Origin: Clostridium beijerinckii
GTDB lineage: Bacteria; Bacillota; Clostridia; Clostridiales; Clostridiaceae
Direction: 5' to 3'
Length of the DNA: 64,000 nt
Assembly (NCBI RefSeq): GCF_018223745.1
Contig: NZ_CP073653.1
Location: forward strand, 3,744,001-3,808,000
Shown in pieces: positions 44,609 to 53,732 of this stretch. A model generated the notes under the pieces. It was not told the origin of the DNA. It searched no databases and worked only from the letters and a program-made list of their open reading frames with translations. The position numbers were made by a program, and so were the translations under genes. Numbering within the stretch: position 1 is the stretch's first letter; each line of letters starts with the position of its first letter.

Positions 44609-46657
44609 CTAAATATCTTCTGAGAATATTTGATAAATTGGGGCTCCTTCACACTGTGCCGGGTAACGTAAACCTAATAATACAGAAACTGAAGGCGCAA
44701 CATCCACTTGCCTTATAATACGTTCAGTTGTAAATCCATTCTTTATCCCAGAACCTGCTGCTACAAAGATTGGTGATACTGATGTATCAAAATATCCTTC
44801 GGAAGTTGAAAGGCTGTCTCCATGAAGTCTATTATATTTTTCTTCAATAGAAAAGAATATATCTCCACATTCTGGTCCATGAGTACCAATTAAAACAGCA
44901 TCTTTATTTCTAAGGCATATGCCCACAACTCTTTTACCAGTTTTATCATCTCTGTAATTATACAAGTCAGAGATTATTTGTTCTTCTAAATCATATTTAT
45001 CTTTAGGATCTACAATACCATATTTATCACGGCCTTTTAGATTAATATAAATATAATTACTACGAATCTGAACAGCTCTTGTTTTATCCCAATCTACTTC
45101 TCTTGTTGAATTACCATCTTTATCTTTTTTCAAAACTGTATACCCAAGCTCTTCCATGACTTTTGTATTTAATCCGCCATATTCACCTAAAATTGGAGGT
45201 ACATTTTCTCCAACCATAAGCCCATGATCACTTACAAGTAATACAGTCCATCCTTCATCTAATAGATGCAGGAATTCACCAATATAATCGTCTGTTTGTA
45301 TATAGAATTTTTCAATAAATTCCTGATATACTTTTTCATCAGTGTAATCCCATGGCTCAAGCGTCTTAGCAAGATGCCATAATTGATGTCCTGCACAATC
45401 AATATTATGAAGATGAGAGAATACTACATCATATTTTTTCTCCTTAATGCAATAATTAAGACAATCCGCCTGCCACTTATCGTAAATTGCCCAGGATGGT
45501 TCAAAGATTTCTCTTACTAGTTCATCATCTTCTCCACCGATTAAGCTAACAGGCGGAACATGTCCAACATTCTCGGTAATATCTTTATATAAAGATTTTT
45601 GATGCCATAATTGATCATTTGAGATATCAAGAGCATTACTAATCCAGACTCTAACTTTATTGCCTTGTGGATGAAGTTCTAAAATCTTCATTGAACGGCA
45701 TGCAGGCTTTGTCACTTCTTTTTTTGTAACATCGTCTATTATACCTGTTACCATCTTATCTTTCTCTAAAATGACGATTGGTTCATCTGCTTTCTTATTT
45801 TTATAAATTGCTACTTTATCATATTCACCAGCTTCATTTTTAAGAATTAAGGCTGGACGCCTAGTTACACCGCTTGAAGTTATTATAGTGAATTCTTTTG
45901 CTCCTTCTGGCGCGTTTTTCCAACCTTTTGCATCTTTAAGTGGAGAATTTACAATATCATAAGCTACTTTACTTCCAATAACAATTTCTGTATCATTATC
46001 ATCCATAACATAGGTACGAATTTCACCACCTTGACGAGCTGTATCTCCCCACCAAAGTTCCATCATTTCGTCATCAACTTCATCGTCTAAAGTGCCTTCT
46101 AAATCTGTAATTATGCAACCAACACCTGCTGGCTTTTCAACTCTTGGTGCATAACGAACCTCTTCGATTTCAGGCGAAGCAACAATAACTTTTTCCCAAT
46201 CAAGTTGTGCAACTCCCATATTAACAGATCCTGGCTGAGTTCCATCTACAACACTCAAGTTTTCACTGTGAGAAGTTGGCGGCCAAGAACTGCCTGGCCA
46301 ATGCCAAACTAATGTTTTTAAATCAGCTTCTGATGTAATATTCCAAATCTGTTCAGCAGTGCAGTTACGCGAATCCATATTATAAACAACTGCATCAAGA
46401 CTTTCAATAGATTGTCTCCAATAACAAGTAATTCCATGTGTTCCTGGATAAGCACCTGTAGCAAGTGTTGTCCAACAAGGCGGTGTAATTGTTGGGATTG
46501 CACCAATTTGTCTTAAATCATTTCTAGCTGAACCACGTTCAATCAGCTTTTTTAAATTTGGCATTTTTCCTTCTTTTATAAATTTTTGACTCACTCTTGG
46601 ATCCATGCCATCTACGCCCAAAACCAATAATTTTTGAGTAAGTGCTGCTCTTTTCAT
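44609..46657 (-). CDS. Alkaline-phosphatase-superfamily phosphodiesterase/nucleotide pyrophosphatase
   Basis: 682 residues. Metal site and nucleophile of the NPP type: VLGVDGMDP (Asp), TITPPCWTTLATGAYPGTHGI (the Thr in TITP aligned with the NPP nucleophile), SHLHNIDCAGHQLW (Asp, His) and LVSDHGLMVGEN (Asp, His); a late GTHGPECGD is also present. No signal peptide, so it acts in the cytosol. It follows the TauABC-like transporter genes, so it probably cleaves a phosphodiester, phosphonate or sulfate ester of the imported compound; this is inference. GGGAG site before the ATG. Confidence 0.85.
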   Translation of the reverse strand: MKRAALTQKLLVLGVDGMDPRVSQKFIKEGKMPNLKKLIERGSARNDLRQIGAIPTITPPCWTTLATGAYPGTHGITCYWRQSIESLDAVVYNMDSRNCTAEQIWNITSEADLKTLVWHWPGSSWPPTSHSENLSVVDGTQPGSVNMGVAQLDWEKVIVASPEIEEVRYAPRVEKPAGVGCIITDLEGTLDDEVDDEMMELWWGDTARQGGEIRTYVMDDNDTEIVIGSKVAYDIVNSPLKDAKGWKNAPEGAKEFTIITSSGVTRRPALILKNEAGEYDKVAIYKNKKADEPIVILEKDKMVTGIIDDVTKKEVTKPACRSMKILELHPQGNKVRVWISNALDISNDQLWHQKSLYKDITENVGHVPPVSLIGGEDDELVREIFEPSWAIYDKWQADCLNYCIKEKKYDVVFSHLHNIDCAGHQLWHLAKTLEPWDYTDEKVYQEFIEKFYIQTDDYIGEFLHLLDEGWTVLLVSDHGLMVGENVPPILGEYGGLNTKVMEELGYTVLKKDKDGNSTREVDWDKTRAVQIRSNYIYINLKGRDKYGIVDPKDKYDLEEQIISDLYNYRDDKTGKRVVGICLRNKDAVLIGTHGPECGDIFFSIEEKYNRLHGDSLSTSEGYFDTSVSPIFVAAGSGIKNGFTTERIIRQVDVAPSVSVLLGLRYPAQCEGAPIYQIFSEDI

Positions 46658-46800
46658 AATATTTATCTCCCTTCAACAATTCTGTCGTTAATGTACCTCC
46701 ACCAAGAAAACAATCAACAAAAAAATTTCTATTACTCTTAATATTGATACTTATTTTTGTGAATAGATCGTCTGCTTTCTTTGATATAGCGTATAATCTC

Positions 46801-47628
46801 TTAAACTTCATTTTCTAAGTCATTTCCTTGAATCAATTCTATTAACGAGTCTCTAAGCTCTCCAAATTCTTCTGAAGATCTGATTTTTTTAAAGCTATTG
46901 TCATCATATTGTTGAAGTGGATTTTTAAAATCACTCACAATTCTTCCCGGATTAGCATTCATTACAATAATCCGGGTTGATAAAAGAATCGCCTCTTCCA
47001 CATCATGAGTAATAAATAAAAAGCATTTATTAGTTTCTTTCCATATCTTCTTTAGATGTTTTTGCATAGCTTCTCTCGTTAAAGCATCTAATGCACTAAA
47101 AGGTTCATCAAGCAGAACTACTTTTGAATCTGCTGCTAATGTTCTTGCAATTGCTGCACGCTGCTTCATACCTCCAGACAATTGATGAGGAAGCAGCTTT
47201 CTAGCTTTATCTAAACCAACTAAGTTAACATAATGATTTACAATTTCTGCTCTCTCTTTTTTAGGAATCTTCTTCATCTTAAGTCCAAATTCAATATTCT
47301 TTTCAACACTTAACCAAGGAAAGATGTTAGGCTGCTGAAAAACAACTCCTACATCTGGATTTGGCTTAGTGTGCGGTGCTCCATTTATAAGTACTTGCCC
47401 TGATATATCTGCATTATATCCAGCAATAGCATTTAGTAATGAAGTTTTCCCGCATCCAGATGGGCCAAGAACACAAACAAAATCATCATCAAATAATTTA
47501 AGTTCAATGTCATTTAAGACATTCGAATACTCTTTTCCATTTTTATATATTAAATTAACATTCTTTAATTCAACAGAACAATTTGCTTTTCTCTCTTCTG
47601 GTCTATTTATTTCAACTAACGATTCCAT
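46801..47628 (-). CDS. tauB: TauB/SsuB-like ABC ATPase
   Basis: 275 residues: Walker A GPSGCGKTS, Q-loop VVFQQPNIFPWLSVEKN, signature LSGGMKQRAAIA, Walker B VVLLDEPFSALDALTRE, His switch FITHDVEEA. The FPWLSV and LDALTRE segments mark the nitrate/sulfonate/taurine importer group. The start is 15 bases after the binding-protein stop. A 143-base gap separates it from the phosphodiesterase gene. Confidence 0.88.
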   Translation of the reverse strand: MESLVEINRPEERKANCSVELKNVNLIYKNGKEYSNVLNDIELKLFDDDFVCVLGPSGCGKTSLLNAIAGYNADISGQVLINGAPHTKPNPDVGVVFQQPNIFPWLSVEKNIEFGLKMKKIPKKERAEIVNHYVNLVGLDKARKLLPHQLSGGMKQRAAIARTLAADSKVVLLDEPFSALDALTREAMQKHLKKIWKETNKCFLFITHDVEEAILLSTRIIVMNANPGRIVSDFKNPLQQYDDNSFKKIRSSEEFGELRDSLIELIQGNDLENEV

Positions 47629-47643
47629 ATTATATCTCCTCTA

Positions 47644-48684
47644 TTAATTATATAAATCGTTTCTTACCGCCTTCTTGAAAGTTTCAATATCTGGTGAAGT
47701 AGTAACTGCTTTTTGAGTTAACAAGAAATCACTTGTATCCTTTAAAATTTGTGGTAGTGTCCCTTGATTGTCTGCTGTTCCTATATATTTTGCCTGCTCA
47801 GACTTATCTAAAACAGAAATTTGATTCATGGCTTGCTTTGTATCCTCAGCGCTTAATCCAAGTTCTGCTGATAATGTTTTTACTACATCATCTGATTGAG
47901 TCTTATATGACTTAGTAGCTTCATCTAATATATCAATATATGCCTTAACTACATCTGGATACTTAGCTGCAAAATCATTATTTACAATACCAAATTCACC
48001 AGTAACAGCTCCGCCTTTAGCAACATCTTCAGATGAAAGTATTACTTTTCCACCATCTGAAACTAGCTTTGATTGTGCTGGCTGCCAAATATAAGCTCCA
48101 TCAATTTCCCCTCTACTCCATGCCGCTATAATGTCTTGTGCACTCATATCTAAAATAGTTACATCATTTTCTGAAATATTATTTTGTTTCAATGCAGCAA
48201 GTAAGCTATAGTGTGAAGTTGAACCAAATGGAGTTGCAATCTTTTTACCCTTTACATCTGCTATTGAATTGATTCCAGATGTATTTTTTGCAACAAGTGC
48301 CTCACTTGAACCGATTATATCATGTAAATAATAAATTTTATAAGGAAGGTCATTAACAATTCCAGTTGTTCCTGGAGGTGTACCAATGGTTGCAATATCT
48401 ATAGATCCACTAGCCATTGCAGCATTTACATCACGCCCAACATCAAATTGAACATACTTAATTGAAATTCCCGGGAATTTTTTTTCAAGTAACTTTTCAC
48501 CTTTTGCAAGAAGTTCTCCATTTGGAGACTGAAAATATCCCAAACGTATTTCTTTTGGCAGTGCTGAATCTGAAGCTTGAGTATTCCCTGTTGTACTAGC
48601 TGTTTTTGCTCCTGAGCAGCCTGTTATTAAAATACCAACGGATAAAATAGCTGACAGAAGTACTGTATATTTTTTAATTTTCAT
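47644..48684 (-). CDS. tauA: TauA-like substrate-binding lipoprotein
   Basis: 346 residues from the ATG at 48684, after GGAGTG; the GTG at 48693 overlaps that site. Lipobox ITGC with Cys23. The mature protein matches taurine-binding TauA closely in pattern: SGSIDIATIGTPP, SSEALVAKNTSG, GKKIATPFGSTSHYSLLAALK, IIAAWSRGEIDGAYIWQPA. Lipid-anchored outside; captures taurine or a related sulfonate for the permease. Specificity is by family resemblance. Confidence 0.88.
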   Translation of the reverse strand: MKIKKYTVLLSAILSVGILITGCSGAKTASTTGNTQASDSALPKEIRLGYFQSPNGELLAKGEKLLEKKFPGISIKYVQFDVGRDVNAAMASGSIDIATIGTPPGTTGIVNDLPYKIYYLHDIIGSSEALVAKNTSGINSIADVKGKKIATPFGSTSHYSLLAALKQNNISENDVTILDMSAQDIIAAWSRGEIDGAYIWQPAQSKLVSDGGKVILSSEDVAKGGAVTGEFGIVNNDFAAKYPDVVKAYIDILDEATKSYKTQSDDVVKTLSAELGLSAEDTKQAMNQISVLDKSEQAKYIGTADNQGTLPQILKDTSDFLLTQKAVTTSPDIETFKKAVRNDLYN

Positions 48685-48782
48685 AAATAACACTCCTTTA
48701 AATATCTCTATGTACCTGCTTGTACATTGATTGATTTTATTAATAATCTACTATTACTCAATATAAAGAATTTTCTATTTTT

Positions 48783-49592
48783 TTATTTTTCTAGCCATGG
48801 TGAAGCCTTCCTGATCAAAAATCTCACAAAAGAATCTAATATAATTGCTATAATTCCCATAATTATAACTCCAGCATAGACAATATCGTTTCTAAGATAT
48901 TTACTTGCATCCAATACCATCCAGCCTATTCCTGATACAGCTGCAACCATTTCTGCCGCAACTAAAGTTGCATAAGCAACACCGATAGCTGTTCTAAGGC
49001 TAGTTAATATATCTGGTAAACATGATCTAAAAATAACACTGATAAAAAGATTTACTCCGCTGGCACCTAATGATTTAGCGCCATTAATTCTATCTAGTGG
49101 TACCTTTTGAACACTAAATATGACTCCGATTAATAAAGGTGCAAATGCATTTAAAAATAATAAGATAATTTTTGATTCATCTCCAATTCCAAACCAAAGC
49201 ACAATTAATGTATAATATGCTAGTGGTGGAAGCGGACGATAAAATTCAATAAATGGGTCTAGAATTGCTCTTACAATCCTTGAGCTACCTGCAATAAGTC
49301 CTAAAGGAACACCAATTATTATTGCAAAAAATATAGCAATAAAAAGTCTCTCCATACTTATTGAAATATGAGATAACAAGCTTTCTCCTTTATAACCTTG
49401 CTGAACTAATTCAATAAATGCCTGCCATACTTTTTGAGGCGATGGAAGAAATACTTGATTAATCAAGCCTTTACTTGTGGCAATTTCCCATACAAAAAAG
49501 AACATGATTACAGAAGTAAAAGAAATGCCAATATAAAAAATTTCACCTCTTTTTCTTTTCACTATTTTCGTAGCTGTGTCTTGATTATTCAT
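48783..49592 (-). CDS. tauC: TauC-like ABC permease
   Basis: 269 residues, six TM helices. The EAA loop reads GAKSLGASGVNLFISVIF, and the preceding RPLPPLAYYTLIVLWFGIGDESKI is characteristic of taurine/sulfonate permeases. First gene of the operon; the promoter with TTGACA-17-TAAGAT lies about 120 bases upstream, and an array of GTTCAA half-sites beyond it. Confidence 0.88.
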   Translation of the reverse strand: MNNQDTATKIVKRKRGEIFYIGISFTSVIMFFFVWEIATSKGLINQVFLPSPQKVWQAFIELVQQGYKGESLLSHISISMERLFIAIFFAIIIGVPLGLIAGSSRIVRAILDPFIEFYRPLPPLAYYTLIVLWFGIGDESKIILLFLNAFAPLLIGVIFSVQKVPLDRINGAKSLGASGVNLFISVIFRSCLPDILTSLRTAIGVAYATLVAAEMVAAVSGIGWMVLDASKYLRNDIVYAGVIIMGIIAIILDSFVRFLIRKASPWLEK

Positions 49593-49709
49593 ATAGGTTA
49601 ATTTCCCTCCCCCATTTCTTTTTACATCTATTTTTTAAATTCTTATTTTTCATACACATCCCCCTTCTTTACTTTTCCTATAGAATTACTATGATTTAAT
49701 TTTAAATAT

Positions 49710-49738
49710 ATCTTACTAGACCATCCAAGTATTGTCAA
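49710..49738 (-). promoter_or_regulatory. Promoter of the tauC-tauA-tauB operon
   Basis: Minus strand: TTGACA (49733-49738), 17-base spacer, TAAGAT (49710-49715). The leader to the tauC start is about 110 bases. Confidence 0.7.
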
Positions 49739-49847
49739 CAAAAAATACTATAAAACATATCGAAAAAGTAAGATTTATTTTTCTAAGGAATATATGGTAA
49801 CTTACAATATGTTTATATATTAATATAAATCCTTATAATATTACGCC

Positions 49848-49916
49848 GTTCAACAAGTTCAATTATTGAACAATGTAATACTATCACTGTTCAATGTTCA
49901 ACGCAATAAGTTCATG
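49848..49916. promoter_or_regulatory. Array of six GTTCAA-type half-sites, candidate operator
   Basis: GTTCAAC 49848, GTTCAAT 49857, ATTGAAC 49865 (these two form the perfect palindrome GTTCAAT-T-ATTGAAC), GTTCAAT 49889, GTTCAAC 49896, GTTCATG 49910. It lies about 110-180 bases upstream of the tau promoter -35 box and before the terminator at 49964. Confidence 0.55.
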
Positions 49917-49963
49917 TATTTTTTTCACTATTGGATTCCAAATTACGTTTTATCATAAAAACA

Positions 49964-50003
49964 AAAAATGCTTAAAGCCTCTATTTTGCTTTAAGCATTT
50001 TAT
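49964..50003. terminator. Terminator-like hairpin
   Basis: AAATGCTTAAAGC and GCTTTAAGCATTT form a 13-bp stem with a nine-base loop and A/T runs on both sides. No gene with a clear 3' end lies immediately before it on either strand; the nearest is the Cys/Gly-rich protein gene (minus, ends 50323). Confidence 0.75.
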
Positions 50004-50322
50004 AACTTACTTTTTTCACGGTATTAATATATAAAAATCTTAAATTTAAGTACTACCTAGTTACTTTTCCAATAACTCATTGGTTTTTATTTCTTGATGA
50101 CGATATCGACCTCTTTTAATGTTGATTTTTTATATTATATAACCTTTTGCGGGCACTACTGAATACAAGCAAGGTAAAATTCACACTTATATTCCCACTT
50201 TGGCTTTTCATTAACTATGATAAAAATTACATAAAAACAATAACAATATCAAATAGAGACAGCACTGTACAACTACCTTGCTCTCTCTATTTCTTAATTT
50301 TTATTATAAAAAATCTATTACT
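50004..50322. other. Intergenic stretch without gene
   Basis: About 320 AT-rich bases after the Cys/Gly-rich protein gene. No ORF or repeat seen. Confidence 0.45.
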
Positions 50323-50661
50323 CTAATTACATCTAATACTATTTATGCACCTTACAGCAGCTTCTTTTGCATCTTGGCACCCTTCTTGTGCACCTTCTTG
50401 GTATCCTTGACAATATCCTTCTTCACGCCCTGCTTCTACTCCTGCACAATATCCATCCTTATATCCTTGGTTATAAGCATCTTCTAATGCACCAGCTGAA
50501 GGATAATTTCTTCTACAACGGCATTGAACATTTTCCCCAAGAGTTCCATTACAATTACATCGTACATTTTCTCCAAGAGTTCCGTTACAATTATTATTAT
50601 TACTTACAGCTCCAAGAGTATTAGAATTTCTATATCTTCTTCTATGACATCTGTATCCCAT
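50323..50661 (-). CDS. Small Cys- and Gly-rich repeat protein, possible spore-coat component
   Basis: 112 residues from the ATG at 50661 (MGYRCHRRRYRN), after CGGAGGAAAAG. It holds two copies of the 12-residue unit CNCNGTLGENV(R/Q), encoded by a 36-bp tandem repeat, then a C-terminal half with short repeats (GYKDGYCAGVEAGREEGYC.. GYQEGAQEGC). Eleven or so Cys, basic N-terminus, no membrane segment. No family recognised; composition is like small cross-linked spore-coat or exosporium proteins, which is only a guess. Confidence 0.6.
   Translation of the reverse strand: MGYRCHRRRYRNSNTLGAVSNNNNCNGTLGENVRCNCNGTLGENVQCRCRRNYPSAGALEDAYNQGYKDGYCAGVEAGREEGYCQGYQEGAQEGCQDAKEAAVRCINSIRCN
50535..50606 (-). 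repeat. 36-bp coding tandem repeat
   Basis: Two adjacent near-identical 36-bp units encode TLGENV(R/Q)C.CNG in the Cys-rich protein. Confidence 0.6.
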
Positions 50662-50769
50662 TTCTTTTCCTCCGTAAATTATCAAATTTATAATCTTTTG
50701 ATTAAACTTCTAATTATATACTATGCTAATTTACTATATTTGTTATTGCTTTTACAATATATGCTCTAA

Positions 50770-50924
50770 TAATTGCTCATAAAATAGAAATTCCGCATTT
50801 TCATAAATATTAATAAAAGTTCAACAATAATTTAGTATAAAAATTTCAACTTTACGCATACTAAAAATGGGTTTATTCTTAAGCCTAGGCATTCATTCTT
50901 TGCCCCTTTATCGGGGTTTTTTTA
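50770..50924 (+). ncRNA. Possible small RNA ending in a GCCCC/GGGG terminator
   Basis: No coding gene lies on this strand, yet TGCCCC-TTTAT-CGGGG followed by seven T (50901-50923) is a clear rightward terminator. A short transcript ending here is possible; no promoter could be fixed. A similar terminator stands at 58926-58949. Confidence 0.25.
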
Positions 50925-51076
50925 ATATATACAAATAATATTAATACTATAAATTTAATCTATATATAAATAGTATGTACTTCTATGAAGAAAATTTTTC
51001 ACTATACTAATCATATCGTTTTTATGTTAAAAGATAACGTTGACCATAAAGCCACTCGTGCCAGTAAATTAATATC

Positions 51077-51724
51077 CTATGTTACCTTTATATAATTTGT
51101 ACAATCTTTAAATAAGCAATATAGCATATTAACACATTTCTCAATGCACAAATCTATGTCTTTAATTTCATCATCAAATTTAATCTTATGGCATACATCA
51201 TCTGTTATAAAAAATGAATAATGGTAGAATAATCTTTCTTCCTCTTCGCTGTTAAAAGGTATAGATAAAGCTTTGAAAATTTCTTTGATTTTATCTTTTC
51301 TCTGCTCATCATATTCTTTCCTCAAAGCAGCTACATCTTTATCTAAGAGTGTTAATGCTTCCATTTCATCATGAAAAGTTTTAGAACAGTCGTGATAATC
51401 TAACATCATCTTTATAAATACTTTAAATAGTGGTTTTACTACTTCAGCATTATCAAATTCCTTATCAGCATTTTCTAACCAATAATCATGACTTGGATAA
51501 TCAAAACTTTTGTTAATTCTTTCAATTACCTTAAGATAAATTTCCTTCTTATCTTCAAAATAGGCATATACAGAACCTGTCGCTACATTGGCTTCATTAG
51601 ATATATCTGCTGTCGTAGTATTATAATAACCTTTTTCATTAAATAGTTTATAAGCTGCTTCTAAAATTCTATCATATTTTTCTAAAGCTCTTTTTTGTGT
51701 TGGTATTCTTGTCTTTCTTTCCAT
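51077..51724 (-). CDS. TetR-family regulator of the divergent MFS gene
   Basis: 215 residues from the ATG at 51724 (MERKTRIPTQKRALEKYDRI); the GTG at 51733 overlaps the AGGTG ribosome site. HTH: NTTTADISNEANVATGSVYAYFEDKKEIY. A ligand-binding C-terminal part follows. Both its promoter and that of the divergent transporter flank a perfect ATGAAAT-TC-ATTTCAT palindrome, the probable operator. Confidence 0.9.
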   Translation of the reverse strand: MERKTRIPTQKRALEKYDRILEAAYKLFNEKGYYNTTTADISNEANVATGSVYAYFEDKKEIYLKVIERINKSFDYPSHDYWLENADKEFDNAEVVKPLFKVFIKMMLDYHDCSKTFHDEMEALTLLDKDVAALRKEYDEQRKDKIKEIFKALSIPFNSEEEERLFYHYSFFITDDVCHKIKFDDEIKDIDLCIEKCVNMLYCLFKDCTNYIKVT

Positions 51725-51741
51725 CTTTATCACCTATTTAA

Positions 51742-51770
51742 ATAATAAAATATAAAAAAATAAAAGTCAA
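51742..51770 (-). promoter_or_regulatory. Promoter of the tetR-like gene
   Basis: Minus strand TTGACT (51765-51770), 17 bases, TATTAT (51742-51747). Mirror image of the transporter promoter. Confidence 0.7.
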
Positions 51771-51776
51771 TAAAAT

Positions 51777-51792
51777 ATGAAATTCATTTCAT
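51777..51792. promoter_or_regulatory. TetR operator 1
   Basis: ATGAAAT-TC-ATTTCAT, perfect palindrome midway between the two divergent -35 boxes; extended by AAAAGTCAATA/TATTGACTTTT arms (51762-51772, 51794-51804) that contain the -35 boxes. Confidence 0.7.
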
Positions 51793-51795
51793 GTA

Positions 51796-51824
51796 TTGAC
51801 TTTTAATTTTTTCCAGTATATTAT
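51796..51824 (+). promoter_or_regulatory. Promoter of the MFS transporter gene
   Basis: TTGACT (51796-51801), 17 bases, TATTAT (51819-51824). Confidence 0.7.
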
Positions 51825-51830
51825 ATAAAT

Positions 51831-51846
51831 GTGAATTTAATTTCAT
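51831..51846. promoter_or_regulatory. TetR operator 2 (imperfect)
   Basis: GTGAATTTAATTTCAT matches operator 1 at 13 of 16 positions and lies just downstream of the transporter transcription start, where binding would block elongation. Confidence 0.5.
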
Positions 51847-51876
51847 ATTCATATAATAAAGATTTTGGAGGTCATC

Positions 51877-53544
51877 ATGAATAAAAAACAAAAAGTATTA
51901 GCATTTATTTCACTGGCAATAGCTTGCTTCTTAACAGTATTAGATTCAACCATAGTTAATGTATCTTTGCCTTCTATGGCTGATTACTTCAACACAGATA
52001 TAACAGGAATATCATGGGTAAGTACCGCTTACTTGATTCCATTCTCAGCTCTTTTAATAAACTTCTCTAAAATCGCAGATATTTTTGGAAGAAAGAAACT
52101 ATTTATAATTGGTCTTATAGTATTTGGTATTTCATCAATACTTTGTGGTCTTTCCACTTCCCTTTCCATGATTATAATTTTTAGAATAATGCAAGGGATA
52201 GGTGCTGCAATTCTCGCTCCATTAGCCATTCCTTTAGGTATCGAATTATTTGGTAAAGATGCTATGTCAAAACTTGCCATTGTAATTGGTATGACAATTT
52301 CTATAGCTGCAGCTTCTGGTCCTGTTGTTGGAGGAATATTAAATGAAGCCTTTGGTTTTAAAGCAATATTCTATGTAAATGTTCCTTTTATAATCATCTC
52401 TTTAATCTTTGGAGCTCAATGTCTTACAGAATGTTATGATAGAACAATTGAAAAGCGAATAGATTTTATTGGCTCTATATTATTAGCTTACGGAATCGGA
52501 GCACTAACCTTTTTCCTTGTTAAAGGAAGCTCATATGGCTGGGGCAGTACAAAAATTGTTACTTTAATAATAACCTCAGCAATTTCAATTATTGCTTTCC
52601 TAATATATGAATTAAGATCAAAAAATCCAATGATAGAATTTAAATTATTTAAAATAAGAAGCTTTACTTCTTCAATCATAATAGTCGGAGTAATATTCTT
52701 TGCTTATATGCCTATATCTTATTTAATGAATTTCTATCTAGAAAACCAATTAGGTTATTCTGTCTTAAAATCTGGACTTATTTTAGGTATAGTAAGCGGT
52801 GTCTCATTTCTCACCTCTCCAATATTCGGCATTATATCTAAAAAGTATGGTGCTAGAGTTATTTCATTATTAGCAATAATTTTTGTATCTTTAGGTGATC
52901 TTATGTTTGTATTTATGAATAGTTCAAACAATATGAAGATAATTTATGGCTCATTCATTGTAGTAGGACTTGGTGTTGCTTCAACCTCTCCATTATATAA
53001 AAGTGCATTTGACGAGGTTTCAAAAGATAAGAATGGTATGGCTTCAGGAATATTGAACAGTTTTAGGCAACTAACTGCATGTTTAGCTATAGCCTTAGTT
53101 TCAACATTAAGCAGCTATTACACTACTCAAGCTATAGATAATTCAAAAAGCAGAATAATAGAACTTGTTAATAACAATACAATTCTTGAAGATCAAGTAA
53201 AATCTACTGTAGTTGATAAAATAAAGACTGCTAACTCAAGCAAAAATACTTCCTTTTCGAAAGATATGGTTGATAAATTGATCAAGGACAAGGAGAATAT
53301 TGTGTTAGCTTCTGTTCCCGATAAAATGAAGCCATCTATAGAAGAGAACTTTAATACTCAAACAAAAGAGATCCATAAGGTCTTAGATGACATGGCTGTC
53401 ATAAAAAATGATGAAAGCAATAAAGTTTATAATAAATGCTTCCTACTCACAGCAGTTATTGCAATTTTAGGATTAGCAGCAGTACCTTTTAATAAAATGA
53501 AAGAAACTGAACTTGGAAAAAACAAACCAGAATTTGTAGTATGA
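51877..53544 (+). CDS. DHA2-family (QacA/EmrB-like) MFS drug transporter
   Basis: 555 residues from the ATG at 51877 (MNKKQKVLAFISLAIACF), five bases after GGAGG. Fourteen hydrophobic helices; motif D1 LDSTIVNVSLPSM, motif A FSKIADIFGRKKLF and motif C-like AAASGPVVGGILN. An extracytoplasmic loop of about 110 residues lies before the last helix (Lys/Asp/Asn-rich). Proton-driven efflux of hydrophobic drugs; controlled by the divergent TetR protein. Confidence 0.92.
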   Translation: MNKKQKVLAFISLAIACFLTVLDSTIVNVSLPSMADYFNTDITGISWVSTAYLIPFSALLINFSKIADIFGRKKLFIIGLIVFGISSILCGLSTSLSMIIIFRIMQGIGAAILAPLAIPLGIELFGKDAMSKLAIVIGMTISIAAASGPVVGGILNEAFGFKAIFYVNVPFIIISLIFGAQCLTECYDRTIEKRIDFIGSILLAYGIGALTFFLVKGSSYGWGSTKIVTLIITSAISIIAFLIYELRSKNPMIEFKLFKIRSFTSSIIIVGVIFFAYMPISYLMNFYLENQLGYSVLKSGLILGIVSGVSFLTSPIFGIISKKYGARVISLLAIIFVSLGDLMFVFMNSSNNMKIIYGSFIVVGLGVASTSPLYKSAFDEVSKDKNGMASGILNSFRQLTACLAIALVSTLSSYYTTQAIDNSKSRIIELVNNNTILEDQVKSTVVDKIKTANSSKNTSFSKDMVDKLIKDKENIVLASVPDKMKPSIEENFNTQTKEIHKVLDDMAVIKNDESNKVYNKCFLLTAVIAILGLAAVPFNKMKETELGKNKPEFVV

Positions 53545-53694
53545 ATATTTCAAAATACTCATTGAAATGATATTAACATTTTCACTAAAATAATTCTTAT
53601 CCTATTATAATATAGAAGTTCTATTTCTCAATATAATATTTATTTTTCAGCATTCTGTTGATAATTATGATGCTTAATTTCAATTACAGTAAAT

Positions 53695-53732
53695 AAGCCC
53701 AAGACAGTTCGATATGTCTTGGGCTTATTTTT
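53695..53732 (+). terminator. Terminator of the MFS transporter gene
   Basis: AAGCCCAAGACA (53695-53706) and TGTCTTGGGCTT (53715-53726), then ATTTTTT; about 150 bases after the stop. Confidence 0.85.

Noticed and set aside
46539..46811. A 90-codon frame on the minus strand between the TauB-like and phosphodiesterase genes
   Set aside because: It overlaps the first 40 codons of the phosphodiesterase in another frame, has no ribosome site and no family resemblance.
50367..50769. Plus-strand frames opposite the Cys/Gly-rich gene
   Set aside because: No ribosome sites and low-complexity composition from the repeats of the real gene on the other strand.
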